A stretch of DNA of 64,000 bases from Methylobacterium pseudosasicola (GTDB lineage: Bacteria > Pseudomonadota > Alphaproteobacteria > Rhizobiales > Beijerinckiaceae). The position numbers and the translations under genes were made by a program. Every line of letters begins with the position of its first letter. Positions within the stretch are counted from its first letter, which is position 1. The stretch lies in assembly GCF_900114535.1 (NCBI RefSeq), contig NZ_FOTK01000013.1, forward strand, positions 83,376-147,375. Direction: 5' to 3'. The notes under the pieces were generated by a model that saw only the letters and a list, made by a program, of their open reading frames with translations, was not told the origin of the DNA and ran no database searches. This document shows, one piece after another, positions 48,371 to 56,391 of the stretch.

Positions 48371-49128
48371 GTGAGCCCATGAACGGATCAAGCGTCGCCA
48401 TCGTCACCGGCGGAAGCCGCGGCATCGGGCGGGCGGTGTCGCTGCTCCTGGCCGAGCGCGGCTACGCGATCTGCCTGAGCTACGTCTCCGACTCGGCCGC
48501 GGCCCAGGCGGTGGTGGATGCGATCACCGCAAAGGGCGGCAAGGCGCTGGCGGTCCGCAGCGATGTCGGCGACGAGGCCGACGTGATCGCCCTGTTCCAG
48601 GCTGCCGACAAGCTCGGCCGGCTCGCGGCGCTCGTCAACAATGCCGGCGTGGTCGACCTGAAATCGGACGTCGCCGACATGAGCGCGGCCCGGCTCCAGC
48701 GGATGATGAACACCAACGTGGTCGGCAGCTTCCTGTGCGCCCGCGAGGCGGTGCGGCGGATGTCGACCAAGCGCGGCGGGGCCGGGGGCGTCATCGTCAA
48801 CCTGTCCTCGGTGGCGGCCCGCCTCGGCGGTCCCGGCCAGTTTGTCGATTACGCCGCCTCGAAGGGCGCGATCGACTCGCTCACCATCGGCCTCGCCCGC
48901 GAGGTGGCCGGGGAGGGCATCCGCGTCAACGCGGTGGCGCCCGGGATCATCGCCACCGAGATCCATGCCAGCGGCGGCGAGCCCGACCGGGTCGAGCGCC
49001 TCGGGCCCGGCGTGCCGATGGGCCGCGCCGGCACCGCCGAGGAGGTGGCCGCGCCGATCGCGTGGCTGCTCTCCGAGGAGGCTTCCTACACCACGGGCGC
49101 CATCCTCGACGTCGGCGGCGGCCGCTGA
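48367..49128 (+). CDS. SDR family NAD(P)-dependent oxidoreductase
   Basis: This classical short-chain dehydrogenase has 253 residues. The dinucleotide motif [16 protein letters not shown] ([12 protein letters not shown]), Ser in [10 protein letters not shown] and the catalytic YxxxK ([10 protein letters not shown]) are all present. The C-terminus ([30 protein letters not shown]) fits glucose/ribitol-type SDRs. Its ATG overlaps the DUF2442 stop by four bases, so the three genes are translated as one unit. The substrate is unknown. Confidence 0.93.
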   Translation: MSEPMNGSSVAIVTGGSRGIGRAVSLLLAERGYAICLSYVSDSAAAQAVVDAITAKGGKALAVRSDVGDEADVIALFQAADKLGRLAALVNNAGVVDLKSDVADMSAARLQRMMNTNVVGSFLCAREAVRRMSTKRGGAGGVIVNLSSVAARLGGPGQFVDYAASKGAIDSLTIGLAREVAGEGIRVNAVAPGIIATEIHASGGEPDRVERLGPGVPMGRAGTAEEVAAPIAWLLSEEASYTTGAILDVGGGR

Positions 49129-49196
49129 CCCCACCTTTTCCAACTCCCTTCTCTCCGACCGCCCCAGGCGGCATGACCGACCGGAAGCGAACGCCC

Positions 49197-50597
49197 ATGT
49201 CCTACGATCTCGTCGTCATCGGCACCGGCCCCGGCGGCTATGTCTGCGCGATCCGCGCGGCGCAGCTCGGCCTGCGGACCGCCGTGGTCGAGAAGCGCGC
49301 GACCCACGGCGGCACCTGCCTCAATGTCGGCTGCATCCCGTCGAAGGCGCTGCTCCACGCCTCCGAAGCCTTCGAGGAGGCGACCAAGCACTTCGCCGAT
49401 CTCGGCATCGAGGTGAGCGGCGTGAAGCTCGATCTCAAGAAGATGATGGGCTTCAAGGCCGAGGGCGTGGCCGGGAACACCAAGGGCGTCGAGTTCCTGC
49501 TCAAAAAGAACAAGGTCGACACCTTCCATGGCACCGGCAAAATCGCGGGGGCCGGCCGGGTCGAAGTCGTGTCCGAGGATGGCGGCAACCAGATGCTCGA
49601 GACCAAGAGCATCGTCATCGCCACCGGCTCCGACGTGACCCGCCTGCCGGGCGTGACCATCGACGAGAAGGTCGTGGTTTCCTCCACCGGCGCCCTGGAG
49701 CTCGACCGGGTGCCGAAGAAGCTCCTGGTGATCGGCGCTGGCGTGATCGGGTTGGAGCTCGGCTCGGTCTGGCGCCGGCTCGGCGCCGAGGTCATCGTGG
49801 TAGAATATCTCGATCGCGTGCTGCCCGGCATGGACGGCGAGGTCGGCAAGCAGTTCCAGCGGATCCTGACCAAGCAGGGCATCCAGTTCAAGCTGTCCAC
49901 CAAGGTCACCGGCGTCGAGGTCGGCAAGAAGGGGGCAAACGTTACCGTGGAGCCGGCCGCGGGCGGCGAGGCGGAGAGCCTGCAGGCGGATGTGGTCCTC
50001 GTGGCGATTGGCCGGGTGCCCTACACGGAGGGTCTCGGCCTCGACACGGTGGGCGTGCAGCGCGACGACAAGGGCCGGATCCTCACAGACGCCCACTACG
50101 CCACCAACGTCACCGGCATCTACGCGATCGGCGACGTGATCGCCGGCCCAATGCTCGCCCACAAGGCCGAGGATGAGGGCGTCGCGTTGGCCGAGACGCT
50201 GGCCGGCCAGTCCGGGCACGTCAATTACGGGGTGATCCCGAACGTGGTCTACACCTTCCCGGAGGTGGCCTCCGTCGGCAAGACCGAGGAGGAGCTGACC
50301 AAGGACGGCATCGCCTACAACGCCGGCAAGTTCCCGTTCACGGCCAACGGTCGCGCCAAGGCGAACGGCACCACGGACGGCTTCGTGAAGGTGCTGGCCG
50401 ACGCCCAGACCGACCGGGTGCTCGGCGTGCACATCGTCGGGGCGGATGCCGGCAACCTCATCGCCGAGGTCGCGGTGGCGATGGAGTTCGGCGCCTCCTC
50501 CGAGGACATCGCGCGCACCTGCCACGCGCACCCGACGCTCACCGAGGCGGTCAAGGAAGCGGCGCTCGCCGTGTCCAAGCGCGCCATCCACGTCTGA
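49197..50597 (+). CDS. lpd: Dihydrolipoyl dehydrogenase (E3)
   Basis: Lpd reoxidises the dihydrolipoyl groups of 2-oxoglutarate dehydrogenase, reducing NAD via FAD. The 466-residue protein has the FAD motif [14 protein letters not shown], the redox disulfide C41/C46 ([13 protein letters not shown]), the NAD-binding [17 protein letters not shown], and the active-site His-Glu [10 protein letters not shown] in the dimerisation domain. The ATG at 49197 gives the usual N-terminus and has GGAAGCGA upstream; an ATG at 49173 is possible. It completes the mdh-suc-lpd cluster. Confidence 0.97.
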   Translation: MSYDLVVIGTGPGGYVCAIRAAQLGLRTAVVEKRATHGGTCLNVGCIPSKALLHASEAFEEATKHFADLGIEVSGVKLDLKKMMGFKAEGVAGNTKGVEFLLKKNKVDTFHGTGKIAGAGRVEVVSEDGGNQMLETKSIVIATGSDVTRLPGVTIDEKVVVSSTGALELDRVPKKLLVIGAGVIGLELGSVWRRLGAEVIVVEYLDRVLPGMDGEVGKQFQRILTKQGIQFKLSTKVTGVEVGKKGANVTVEPAAGGEAESLQADVVLVAIGRVPYTEGLGLDTVGVQRDDKGRILTDAHYATNVTGIYAIGDVIAGPMLAHKAEDEGVALAETLAGQSGHVNYGVIPNVVYTFPEVASVGKTEEELTKDGIAYNAGKFPFTANGRAKANGTTDGFVKVLADAQTDRVLGVHIVGADAGNLIAEVAVAMEFGASSEDIARTCHAHPTLTEAVKEAALAVSKRAIHV

Positions 50598-50618
50598 TCG
50601 GCACCACCCGGCGCGGGA

Positions 50619-51476
50619 TCAGGCGATCTTGCGCCGGGTGCTCGGCAGGTCGGCGATCCGCAGGAGCGCGCTCGGCGCCGGCGGGGCGGTGAGCGCATTC
50701 AGGAGATACGGCCGGCGCAGGCCCAGCGCGTTGTGCAGCGCCAGGTCGATGTCTCTGGCGTAGAACGGCATCCGCAGCACCGCATCGACCCCGAAATAGC
50801 GCCCGGCCTGGGCGACCGGCTCCAGGTCCGATGTGGTCAGCAGGGTGATCCGGGTCGGAAGGCCGAGGGGTTGGATCTGGCAGGCGAGTTCCAACCCTTC
50901 GATGCCGCCGAGCTTCACGTCGAGGAAGGCGAAATCGTAGGTGCCGAGTTCGAGCTGCTTCAGGGCGTGGCGGCCGCAATTGGTCTCTTCGAGCTGGATC
51001 GCGAAGCCGCTGCGGGCCACCACCCGGCTGATCGCCGTGCGCCCGGCGGGCGATGAGCAGGCGAGCAGCGCCCGGGTCGGGGTGCGGCGGCGGGCATCGG
51101 CGTGCAGGAGCTGCTCAATATGGCCCGGATCGAGGGGCGTCTTCAGCACCTCGTAGGCGCCGAGGCTCTGGGCGATCTCCTGCCAATGCGCCAGCACGCG
51201 GGTGGCAACCAGGACCAGGCAGGGCGGCTCGGCGCCGGCCCGGCGCGCCACCGCGACCGCCTCGGGCCCGCTCAGGTCTTCGAGCTGGAGACCCACGAAG
51301 GCGAGGCTGGGGCGTTTTTGGAGAAGGATGTCGCACAAGGCCTGGCCCGACACGGCCTCGTCGATCACGGCCTGGGGGTCGAAGCGCTCGACGATCGTCC
51401 TCAGGGCGGTGCGACGCCCGGCATCGCGATCCGCGATCACGACGCGCGCTGGCGACCTCGCCTCATCAAGCTTCAT
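50619..51476 (-). CDS. Tandem receiver-domain protein (two REC domains)
   Basis: The 285-residue protein carries two response-regulator receiver domains and no output domain. The second (about residues 150-265) keeps the phosphorylation Asp in FAFLDVKLGGIEG. The first (residues about 10-120; RVVIADRDAGRRTALRTIVE, SLAFVGLQLEDLSG) lacks the expected Asp at the acceptor position: the strand reads FVGLQL instead of LLDxxL. It is therefore probably a pseudo-receiver used for dimerisation. I chose ATG 51476, with GGGA seven bases upstream; 51482 is also possible. A hybrid kinase partner is not adjacent. Confidence 0.8.
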   Translation of the reverse strand: MKLDEARSPARVVIADRDAGRRTALRTIVERFDPQAVIDEAVSGQALCDILLQKRPSLAFVGLQLEDLSGPEAVAVARRAGAEPPCLVLVATRVLAHWQEIAQSLGAYEVLKTPLDPGHIEQLLHADARRRTPTRALLACSSPAGRTAISRVVARSGFAIQLEETNCGRHALKQLELGTYDFAFLDVKLGGIEGLELACQIQPLGLPTRITLLTTSDLEPVAQAGRYFGVDAVLRMPFYARDIDLALHNALGLRRPYLLNALTAPPAPSALLRIADLPSTRRKIA

Positions 51477-51628
51477 GGCCATGTCCCGGCAATCGCATCC
51501 CCCGATCCGGAGAATGCGTGCAGAGGATGACGAAGCTCTTAAAAGGCGATCCAATAAGCCGATATAGGCGATAGTCTGCTCAATTTATCCCTGAAAACAG
51601 CTTCTAGCACTGGTATCTCCTGGCTGGA

Positions 51629-52597
51629 TTAGCGGCCGGCTCTTGGATGGGCCGCCGTATAGGCGCTCATGAGCCGGGCGGCGTCGACCTGGGTGTAGAG
51701 CTGCGTGGTCGACAGGGAGGCGTGGCCGAGCAGTTCCTGGATCGCCCGCAGTTCCCCCTGGCGGGCAAGCAGATGCGTCGCGAAGGAGTGGCGCAGGGCA
51801 TGCGGCGTCGCGCTCTCGGGCAAGCCAAGGGCGCCTCGGGCCCGGGCCACGGTGTACTGGATGATGCGCGGGGAGAGCGGGCCGCCGCGGGCACCGACGA
51901 AGAGCGGCCCCTCCGGCGGCAGCGGCAGCGGGCAGGCGGCGATGTAATCGGCCACCGCCCGCGCCACCACAGGCAGGATCGGCACCATGCGCTGCTTGCC
52001 ACCCTTGCCGAGCACCGTGACCTGATCGCTTCCCGGAAGCGGCGCGTCGCGCCGGGTGAGGCCCAGGGCCTCAGATATGCGCAAGCCCGCGCCGTAGAGG
52101 AGCGCCAGCACCGCGGCGTCCCGGGCCAGGATCCAGGGCTCGCGCTCCTCGCCGGCCCGGATGGCGGTGTCGGTGAGCGCCACCGCGGCGGCGACGGACA
52201 GCGGCCGGGGCAGGCGCCGCGGGACCTTGGGCGCCCGGACGCCGCCGAGCGCCGAGACGCTGCCGTAGCCCTCGCGCTCCAGGAAGCGCCCGAACGAGCG
52301 CAACCCAGCCAGCATCCGCATCAGCGAGCGCCCGGACACCTCGTCGGCCCGGCGCGCGGCCATGAAGGCGCGGATGTCGCGCACCTTGAGTCCCACCAGC
52401 ATCGGGATGGTGGGAATGCCCTGGCGCGACGCGAGGTGGACCAGGAACTGACGCAGGTCCCGGCTGTAGGCCTCGACGGTGTTGGGCGACATCCGCCGCT
52501 CCCGCGCGAGTCCGTCGGCCCAGGCATGGACCGCCTCGCGCAGGCGCGAATCGCCCGGAATCAGGATCAGGTCGTCGGCCGTCTCGCGCGCGCTCAT
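51629..52597 (-). CDS. xerC: Site-specific tyrosine recombinase XerC
   Basis: XerC resolves chromosome dimers at dif together with XerD. The 322-residue tyrosine recombinase has an N-terminal SAM-like core-binding domain (ARERRMSPNTVEAYSRDLRQ) and a catalytic domain with Arg (GLRISEALGL), Lys (GKGGKQR), HxxR (HALRHSFATHLL), His (LLGHASLSTTQLYT) and the nucleophile Tyr in TQLYTQV. Length is as expected. Which of XerC or XerD this is cannot be settled from sequence alone, but the N-terminal type fits XerC. Confidence 0.88.
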   Translation of the reverse strand: MSARETADDLILIPGDSRLREAVHAWADGLARERRMSPNTVEAYSRDLRQFLVHLASRQGIPTIPMLVGLKVRDIRAFMAARRADEVSGRSLMRMLAGLRSFGRFLEREGYGSVSALGGVRAPKVPRRLPRPLSVAAAVALTDTAIRAGEEREPWILARDAAVLALLYGAGLRISEALGLTRRDAPLPGSDQVTVLGKGGKQRMVPILPVVARAVADYIAACPLPLPPEGPLFVGARGGPLSPRIIQYTVARARGALGLPESATPHALRHSFATHLLARQGELRAIQELLGHASLSTTQLYTQVDAARLMSAYTAAHPRAGR

Positions 52598-52654
52598 GGC
52601 CCCACTCGACCGCTTTTTCGTTGTCGGGGGCTTAACACCTCGCCGCGCGGCCGC

Positions 52655-54193
52655 TCAGTTCAAGATCCCGTCCTTGCCCTGGAAGCCGGCGAGTGGCGCG
52701 GTCAGGACGCAGCGCAGGCCGGTCTCCCGGTATTCCAGGGCGACGTCGCCGGCCACCGTGCCCGCGAAGGCGCGCTCGATCAGGCGGGTGCCAAAACCCT
52801 TGCGCGAGGGCGGGACCACCGGGGGCCCGCCGGATTCGGCCCAGCTGAGCCGGAGCTGCGGGCCGTCCGCCAGGGCCTCGATCTGCCAAGTGACGCCGAC
52901 ATGCCCGGCCGCCGCCGAGAGGGCGCCGAACTTCGCCGCGTTGGTCGCCAGCTCGTGGATCATCAGCGCCAGGGCGAGGGCCGCCTTCGGGCCGATATCG
53001 ATGGTCGGCCCCTCGATGCGGAGGCGGCCGGCCCGGGCATTGTCGTGGAGCGCCAGCGCGCCGCGGATCACCGCCTCCATGCCGGCCCGCTCGGCATTGT
53101 TGGCGAGCAGGATGTCGTGAGCCTTCCCCAGCGCCAGCAGGCGCTGCAGCAGGGCGTCGCGGGCAGAGGCGACGTCGGGGGCGTCGCGAAGCGTCTGCGA
53201 GGCGATCGCCTGAACCATCGCCAGGGTGTTCTTGAGCCGGTGGCTCAGTTCCTGGCTGAGCATCTCCCGATGGGCGTCGGCCTCGGCCTGCTGGGTGGCG
53301 TCGAGCATCACGCCGGTTATCCGGGTGGCGGTGCCGTCGGCGGTGCGGACGATGATCGCCCGGTTGAGGACCGTGGCATAAGTCCCGTCCGCCCGGCGGA
53401 AACGGTACCGCTCGCTCCAGCGGAGCGACGCGTCCGCGATGGCGGCGAGGACGCTGCGGCGGACGCGGTCGCCATCCTCCGGGTGGATATGCGCGTACCA
53501 CCAGTCGGTGCTCGGCTCGATCTCCGCCGGCCGGTAGCCGTAGAGCGCGGACAGCCCCTCGTCCCAGTGGATCCGGCCCGTCTGGGGGCTCCAGTCCCAG
53601 ATCAGGTCGGTGGTCGCCCGGGACGAGAGCCGGTAGCGCTCCTCCGAGATCGCCAGGGCGTCGCGGGCGAGGCGCTCGGCCGCCAGGGCCGCCTCCCGCT
53701 CCCGGACCGCGCGGCGCAGGTCGAGCTGGGCCATCACCTGCTGCGCCAGCGCTCGGAGGGCAAAGGCCTGGTCCGGCCTCAACCCGTCCGGCCGGGGCTC
53801 CGTATCGATCACGCACAGGGTCCCGAACGGGATGCCGTCTTCGGTCCGGAGCACCGCGCCGGCATAGAACCGGATGAACGGCGCTCCCGTCACCAGGGTG
53901 TTGCCGCGGGTACGCGGGTCGGCCGTGAGATCGGGGATCACCATCAGCCCGTCCGCGGAGTCCAACGCGTGGACGCAGACCGATTGGCTGAGGGGCGTCT
54001 CGCAGGCCGGGAAGCCGCGCCGGGCCTTGAACCATTGCCGGTCGGCCGCGACGAGGCTGACGAGGCCCACCGGCACCGCGCAGATCTGCGTCGCCAGCGT
54101 GACGATGTCGTCGAAGGCCGGCTCGCGCGGCGTATCGAGGATGCCGTAGCTGTGGAGGACCTGGAGGCGGGCGGTCTCGATCGGGTCTGACAT
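52655..54193 (-). CDS. HWE-family sensor histidine kinase (GAF-PAS-kinase)
   Basis: The 512-residue protein contains a GAF domain (residues about 20-165; CAVPVGLVSLVAADRQWFKA), a PAS domain with PAC (about 190-310; RWSERYRFRRADGTYATVL) and an HWE/HisKA_2-type kinase. The kinase has phospho-acceptor His in SQELSHRLKNTLAMVQAI and the HELATNAAKFGALS ATP-lid region. HWE kinases are common in Rhizobiales and often feed general-stress or light responses. No response regulator is directly paired. No membrane segments are seen, so it should be cytoplasmic. Confidence 0.9.
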   Translation of the reverse strand: MSDPIETARLQVLHSYGILDTPREPAFDDIVTLATQICAVPVGLVSLVAADRQWFKARRGFPACETPLSQSVCVHALDSADGLMVIPDLTADPRTRGNTLVTGAPFIRFYAGAVLRTEDGIPFGTLCVIDTEPRPDGLRPDQAFALRALAQQVMAQLDLRRAVREREAALAAERLARDALAISEERYRLSSRATTDLIWDWSPQTGRIHWDEGLSALYGYRPAEIEPSTDWWYAHIHPEDGDRVRRSVLAAIADASLRWSERYRFRRADGTYATVLNRAIIVRTADGTATRITGVMLDATQQAEADAHREMLSQELSHRLKNTLAMVQAIASQTLRDAPDVASARDALLQRLLALGKAHDILLANNAERAGMEAVIRGALALHDNARAGRLRIEGPTIDIGPKAALALALMIHELATNAAKFGALSAAAGHVGVTWQIEALADGPQLRLSWAESGGPPVVPPSRKGFGTRLIERAFAGTVAGDVALEYRETGLRCVLTAPLAGFQGKDGILN

Positions 54194-54379
54194 GGCCGGA
54201 GGCGGAAGATCGGGCGGCGGGGGCCGGAAAGAGCACGCGGAGGCGATCGGGATCGGTCTTAGCCCATCTTGGGCGTATGAGCATCTTGCCTTTCCGGCTC
54301 ATCCCATCAGGTGACGCCTATTCAACCGGTTTGTCCGGCGGCGCTCGCCCGATATTGCTCCCCGTCCCAAGCTCGTCCG

Positions 54380-54700
54380 ATGACGCTTCTCGCCTATGCC
54401 GGTGCCGCCCTCGCGGAGATCGCCGGATGCTTCGCGTTCTGGTCCTGGCTCCGGCTCGGCCGCTCCGCCTGGTGGGCACTGCCGGGGATCGCCTCGCTGG
54501 CGGCCTTCGCCTTCCTGCTGACGCTGGTGGACAGCCCGGCGGCGGGGCGCGCCTTCGCGGCCTATGGCGGGGTCTACGTCGTCGCCTCGGTGCTGTGGCT
54601 GTGGCTCGCGGAAGGGCAGCGGCCCGACCGGTGGGACCTCGCGGGCAGCGCGGTCTGCCTGGCCGGCACGGCGATCATCCTGCTCGGACGGCGGGGGTGA
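54380..54700 (+). CDS. YnfA family protein (UPF0060)
   Basis: The 106-residue integral membrane protein has four hydrophobic segments with the YnfA pattern: [54 protein letters not shown] and [12 protein letters not shown]. YnfA-type proteins are uncharacterised small transporters of the SMR-like type. The ATG at 54380 begins the usual N-terminus; the ATG at 54311 has extra residues with no family match. Confidence 0.88.
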   Translation: MTLLAYAGAALAEIAGCFAFWSWLRLGRSAWWALPGIASLAAFAFLLTLVDSPAAGRAFAAYGGVYVVASVLWLWLAEGQRPDRWDLAGSAVCLAGTAIILLGRRG

Positions 54701-54707
54701 GGCGGCC

Positions 54708-55280
54708 TCACCGCCCCAGCGTGTAGAACTCGTCGTTCGGCCGCAGGTCGGCAACGCTGGCAAGGCGGTTCGACAGGGCGAACAGGGCGGTGATCGCCGC
54801 GATGTCCCAGATGTCGTCCTGGGTGAAGCCGTGGCCCGCCAGCACCGTATGGTCCTCGGACTCGACCCTGTGGGCTTCCTGCGCGACCTTCAGGGCGAAA
54901 ACCAGCATCGCGCGCTGGCGCGGGGTGATGTCGGCCTTGGCGTAGGCGACGGCGACCTGGTCGGCCAGAAGCGGGTTCTTGGCCCGGACCCGCAGGATCG
55001 CGCCATGGGCGATCACGCAGTAGAGGCAGTTATTGGCCGCGCTGGTGGCGACCACGATCATCTCGCGCTCGGCCTTGGTGAGGCCGCCGGGCTTGTCCAT
55101 GAGCGCGTCGTGATAGGCCATGAAGGCACGGAATTCGTCCGGGCGATGCGCCAGCGCCAGGAAGATGTTGGGCACGAAGCCCGCCTTCTCCTGCACCAAG
55201 GCGATCCGGGCGCGCAGGTCGTCGGGCATCTCGGACAGCTTCGGCACCGGGAAGCGGCTGATCGGCCTGTCCGCGCTCAT
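54708..55280 (-). CDS. Peroxidase-related enzyme (AhpD/CMD-like)
   Basis: The 190-residue helical protein fits the peroxidase-related, alkylhydroperoxidase D-like family. Visible are SEMPDDLRARIALVQEKAGF, FRAFMAYHDALMDK and the CxxC with His in NNCLYCVIAHGAILR, followed by LLADQVAVAYAKADITPRQR. The active site CxxC-type supports peroxide or thiol chemistry. ATG 55280 begins the family consensus; longer frames upstream have no ribosome site. It is convergent with the YnfA gene and divergent from ruvC. Confidence 0.88.
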   Translation of the reverse strand: MSADRPISRFPVPKLSEMPDDLRARIALVQEKAGFVPNIFLALAHRPDEFRAFMAYHDALMDKPGGLTKAEREMIVVATSAANNCLYCVIAHGAILRVRAKNPLLADQVAVAYAKADITPRQRAMLVFALKVAQEAHRVESEDHTVLAGHGFTQDDIWDIAAITALFALSNRLASVADLRPNDEFYTLGR

Positions 55281-55404
55281 GGTCCTGCTCCCGTCATCCC
55301 GCGCCCTTGGTGAAACCGGGCGTTCACGATACGTACGGCACGCTCGGGTCGATCGTCGAGAGCCTTCGGACTGCGACGACGCACGAGCATAACCCTGGAG
55401 CGTC

Positions 55405-56028
55405 ATGAGCAGCATCGTCCGCATCCTGGGGATCGATCCGGGTCTCCGCCGCACCGGCTGGGGCCTTATCACCGCGCAGGGCAGCAAGCTGACCTACGGC
55501 GATTGCGGGGTCGTGACCTCGGACGGCGACCTGCCATTGGCCCTGCGCTTGCGCGAGCTGTTCGAAGGGATCGGCCGCATCGTCGACGCGCAGAAGCCCG
55601 ACGAGGTCGCCGTGGAGGAGACCTTCGTCAACAAGGACGCCCAGGCGACGCTCAAGCTCGGCCATGCCCGGGCCATGGCGCTGGTGGTGCCGGCGTTGGC
55701 CGGGCTGCCGGTGTTCGAATACGCCGCCAACCTGATCAAGAAGACCGTGGCGGGCTCCGGCCATGCCGAGAAGGTCCAGATCCAGGCGATGGTGCGCTTC
55801 CTGCTGCCCAAGGCCGAGTTCCGGGTCGCGGACGCCGCCGACGCGCTGGCCATCGCGATCACCCATGCCAGCCACCGCGACGCGCATGCCCTGCGCAAGA
55901 CGCATCTGCCGGAGGGCAAGAAGCGCAGCCTCACCGGGCAGGCCGCGGCGGGCCAGGGGCTCGCCGGAAAGGGCTTCTCGGCCGCCGCTGCCGCACGCAT
56001 CGAGGCCGCCCTGGCGAAGCAGGTCTGA
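55405..56028 (+). CDS. ruvC: Holliday junction endonuclease RuvC
   Basis: RuvC cuts Holliday junctions bound by RuvAB. The 207-residue protein has the acidic catalytic residues in GIDPGLRRTGWG (Asp), VAVEETFVNKDAQATLKLGH (Glu) and the late VADAADALAIAITHA (Asp). The C-terminal tail is longer than in E. coli RuvC and rich in Gly/Ala/Lys. ruvA and ruvB are not adjacent here, so the usual RuvABC operon is split. No SOS box is visible directly upstream. Confidence 0.95.
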   Translation: MSSIVRILGIDPGLRRTGWGLITAQGSKLTYGDCGVVTSDGDLPLALRLRELFEGIGRIVDAQKPDEVAVEETFVNKDAQATLKLGHARAMALVVPALAGLPVFEYAANLIKKTVAGSGHAEKVQIQAMVRFLLPKAEFRVADAADALAIAITHASHRDAHALRKTHLPEGKKRSLTGQAAAGQGLAGKGFSAAAAARIEAALAKQV

Positions 56029-56052
56029 TCGGACAGGATTTTTCAGGAAACT

Positions 56053-56136
56053 TGGTGGGGGAAGTAGGACTCGAACCTACGAAGCTTACGCAGCGGATTT
56101 ACAGTCCGCCCCCTTTGCCGCTCGGGACATTCCCCC
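56053..56136 (-). tRNA. tRNA-Tyr (anticodon GUA), with encoded CCA
   Basis: The reverse strand reads as a complete 84-base tRNA: a 7-bp acceptor (GGGGGAA / TTCCCCC), anticodon loop ACTGTAAATC with GUA, a long variable arm and a T-loop (GGTTCGAGTCC). The 3' end encodes A then CCA. A long variable arm is normal for bacterial tRNA-Tyr. A sigma-70 promoter lies 27-55 bases upstream (56163-56191). ruvC ends 25 bases away, convergent. Confidence 0.95.
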
Positions 56137-56162
56137 AAGGCGGGTTTTTCACCCGCGGCGCC

Positions 56163-56191
56163 CTTATGGTGAGGGGCTGGCCGGGTGTCAA
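56163..56191 (-). promoter_or_regulatory. Sigma-70-type promoter of tRNA-Tyr
   Basis: On the reverse strand, TTGACA (56191-56186) is followed after exactly 17 bases by CATAAG (56168-56163). The -35 is a consensus match and the -10 is a fair one. It sits upstream of tRNA-Tyr at a normal distance. The same bases overlap the GTG at 56185 that would start a longer helicase frame, which argues against that start. Confidence 0.7.
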
Positions 56192-56391
56192 CGCTTGTCG
56201 TGGCTCGATCCGCAGCCTGTGACCTTCGGAGAGTCCGCTTCCTCCGCAGAGAAGGGGGCCTGTGCCGCAGACACTTCGAACGAATCGCGTCGGTTGCGCG
56301 AAGAAAAGGCGAACATCGACGGGGTCCGGGGGATTCACAAAGGAATCGGGATCGGCCACGGTGGGCGGATGTCGCCCTGCTTCGCCGGCCA

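Noticed and set aside
56185..56391. Helicase start at GTG 56185
   Set aside because: It overlaps the consensus promoter of tRNA-Tyr, has no ribosome binding site and adds a stretch unlike any helicase N-terminus.
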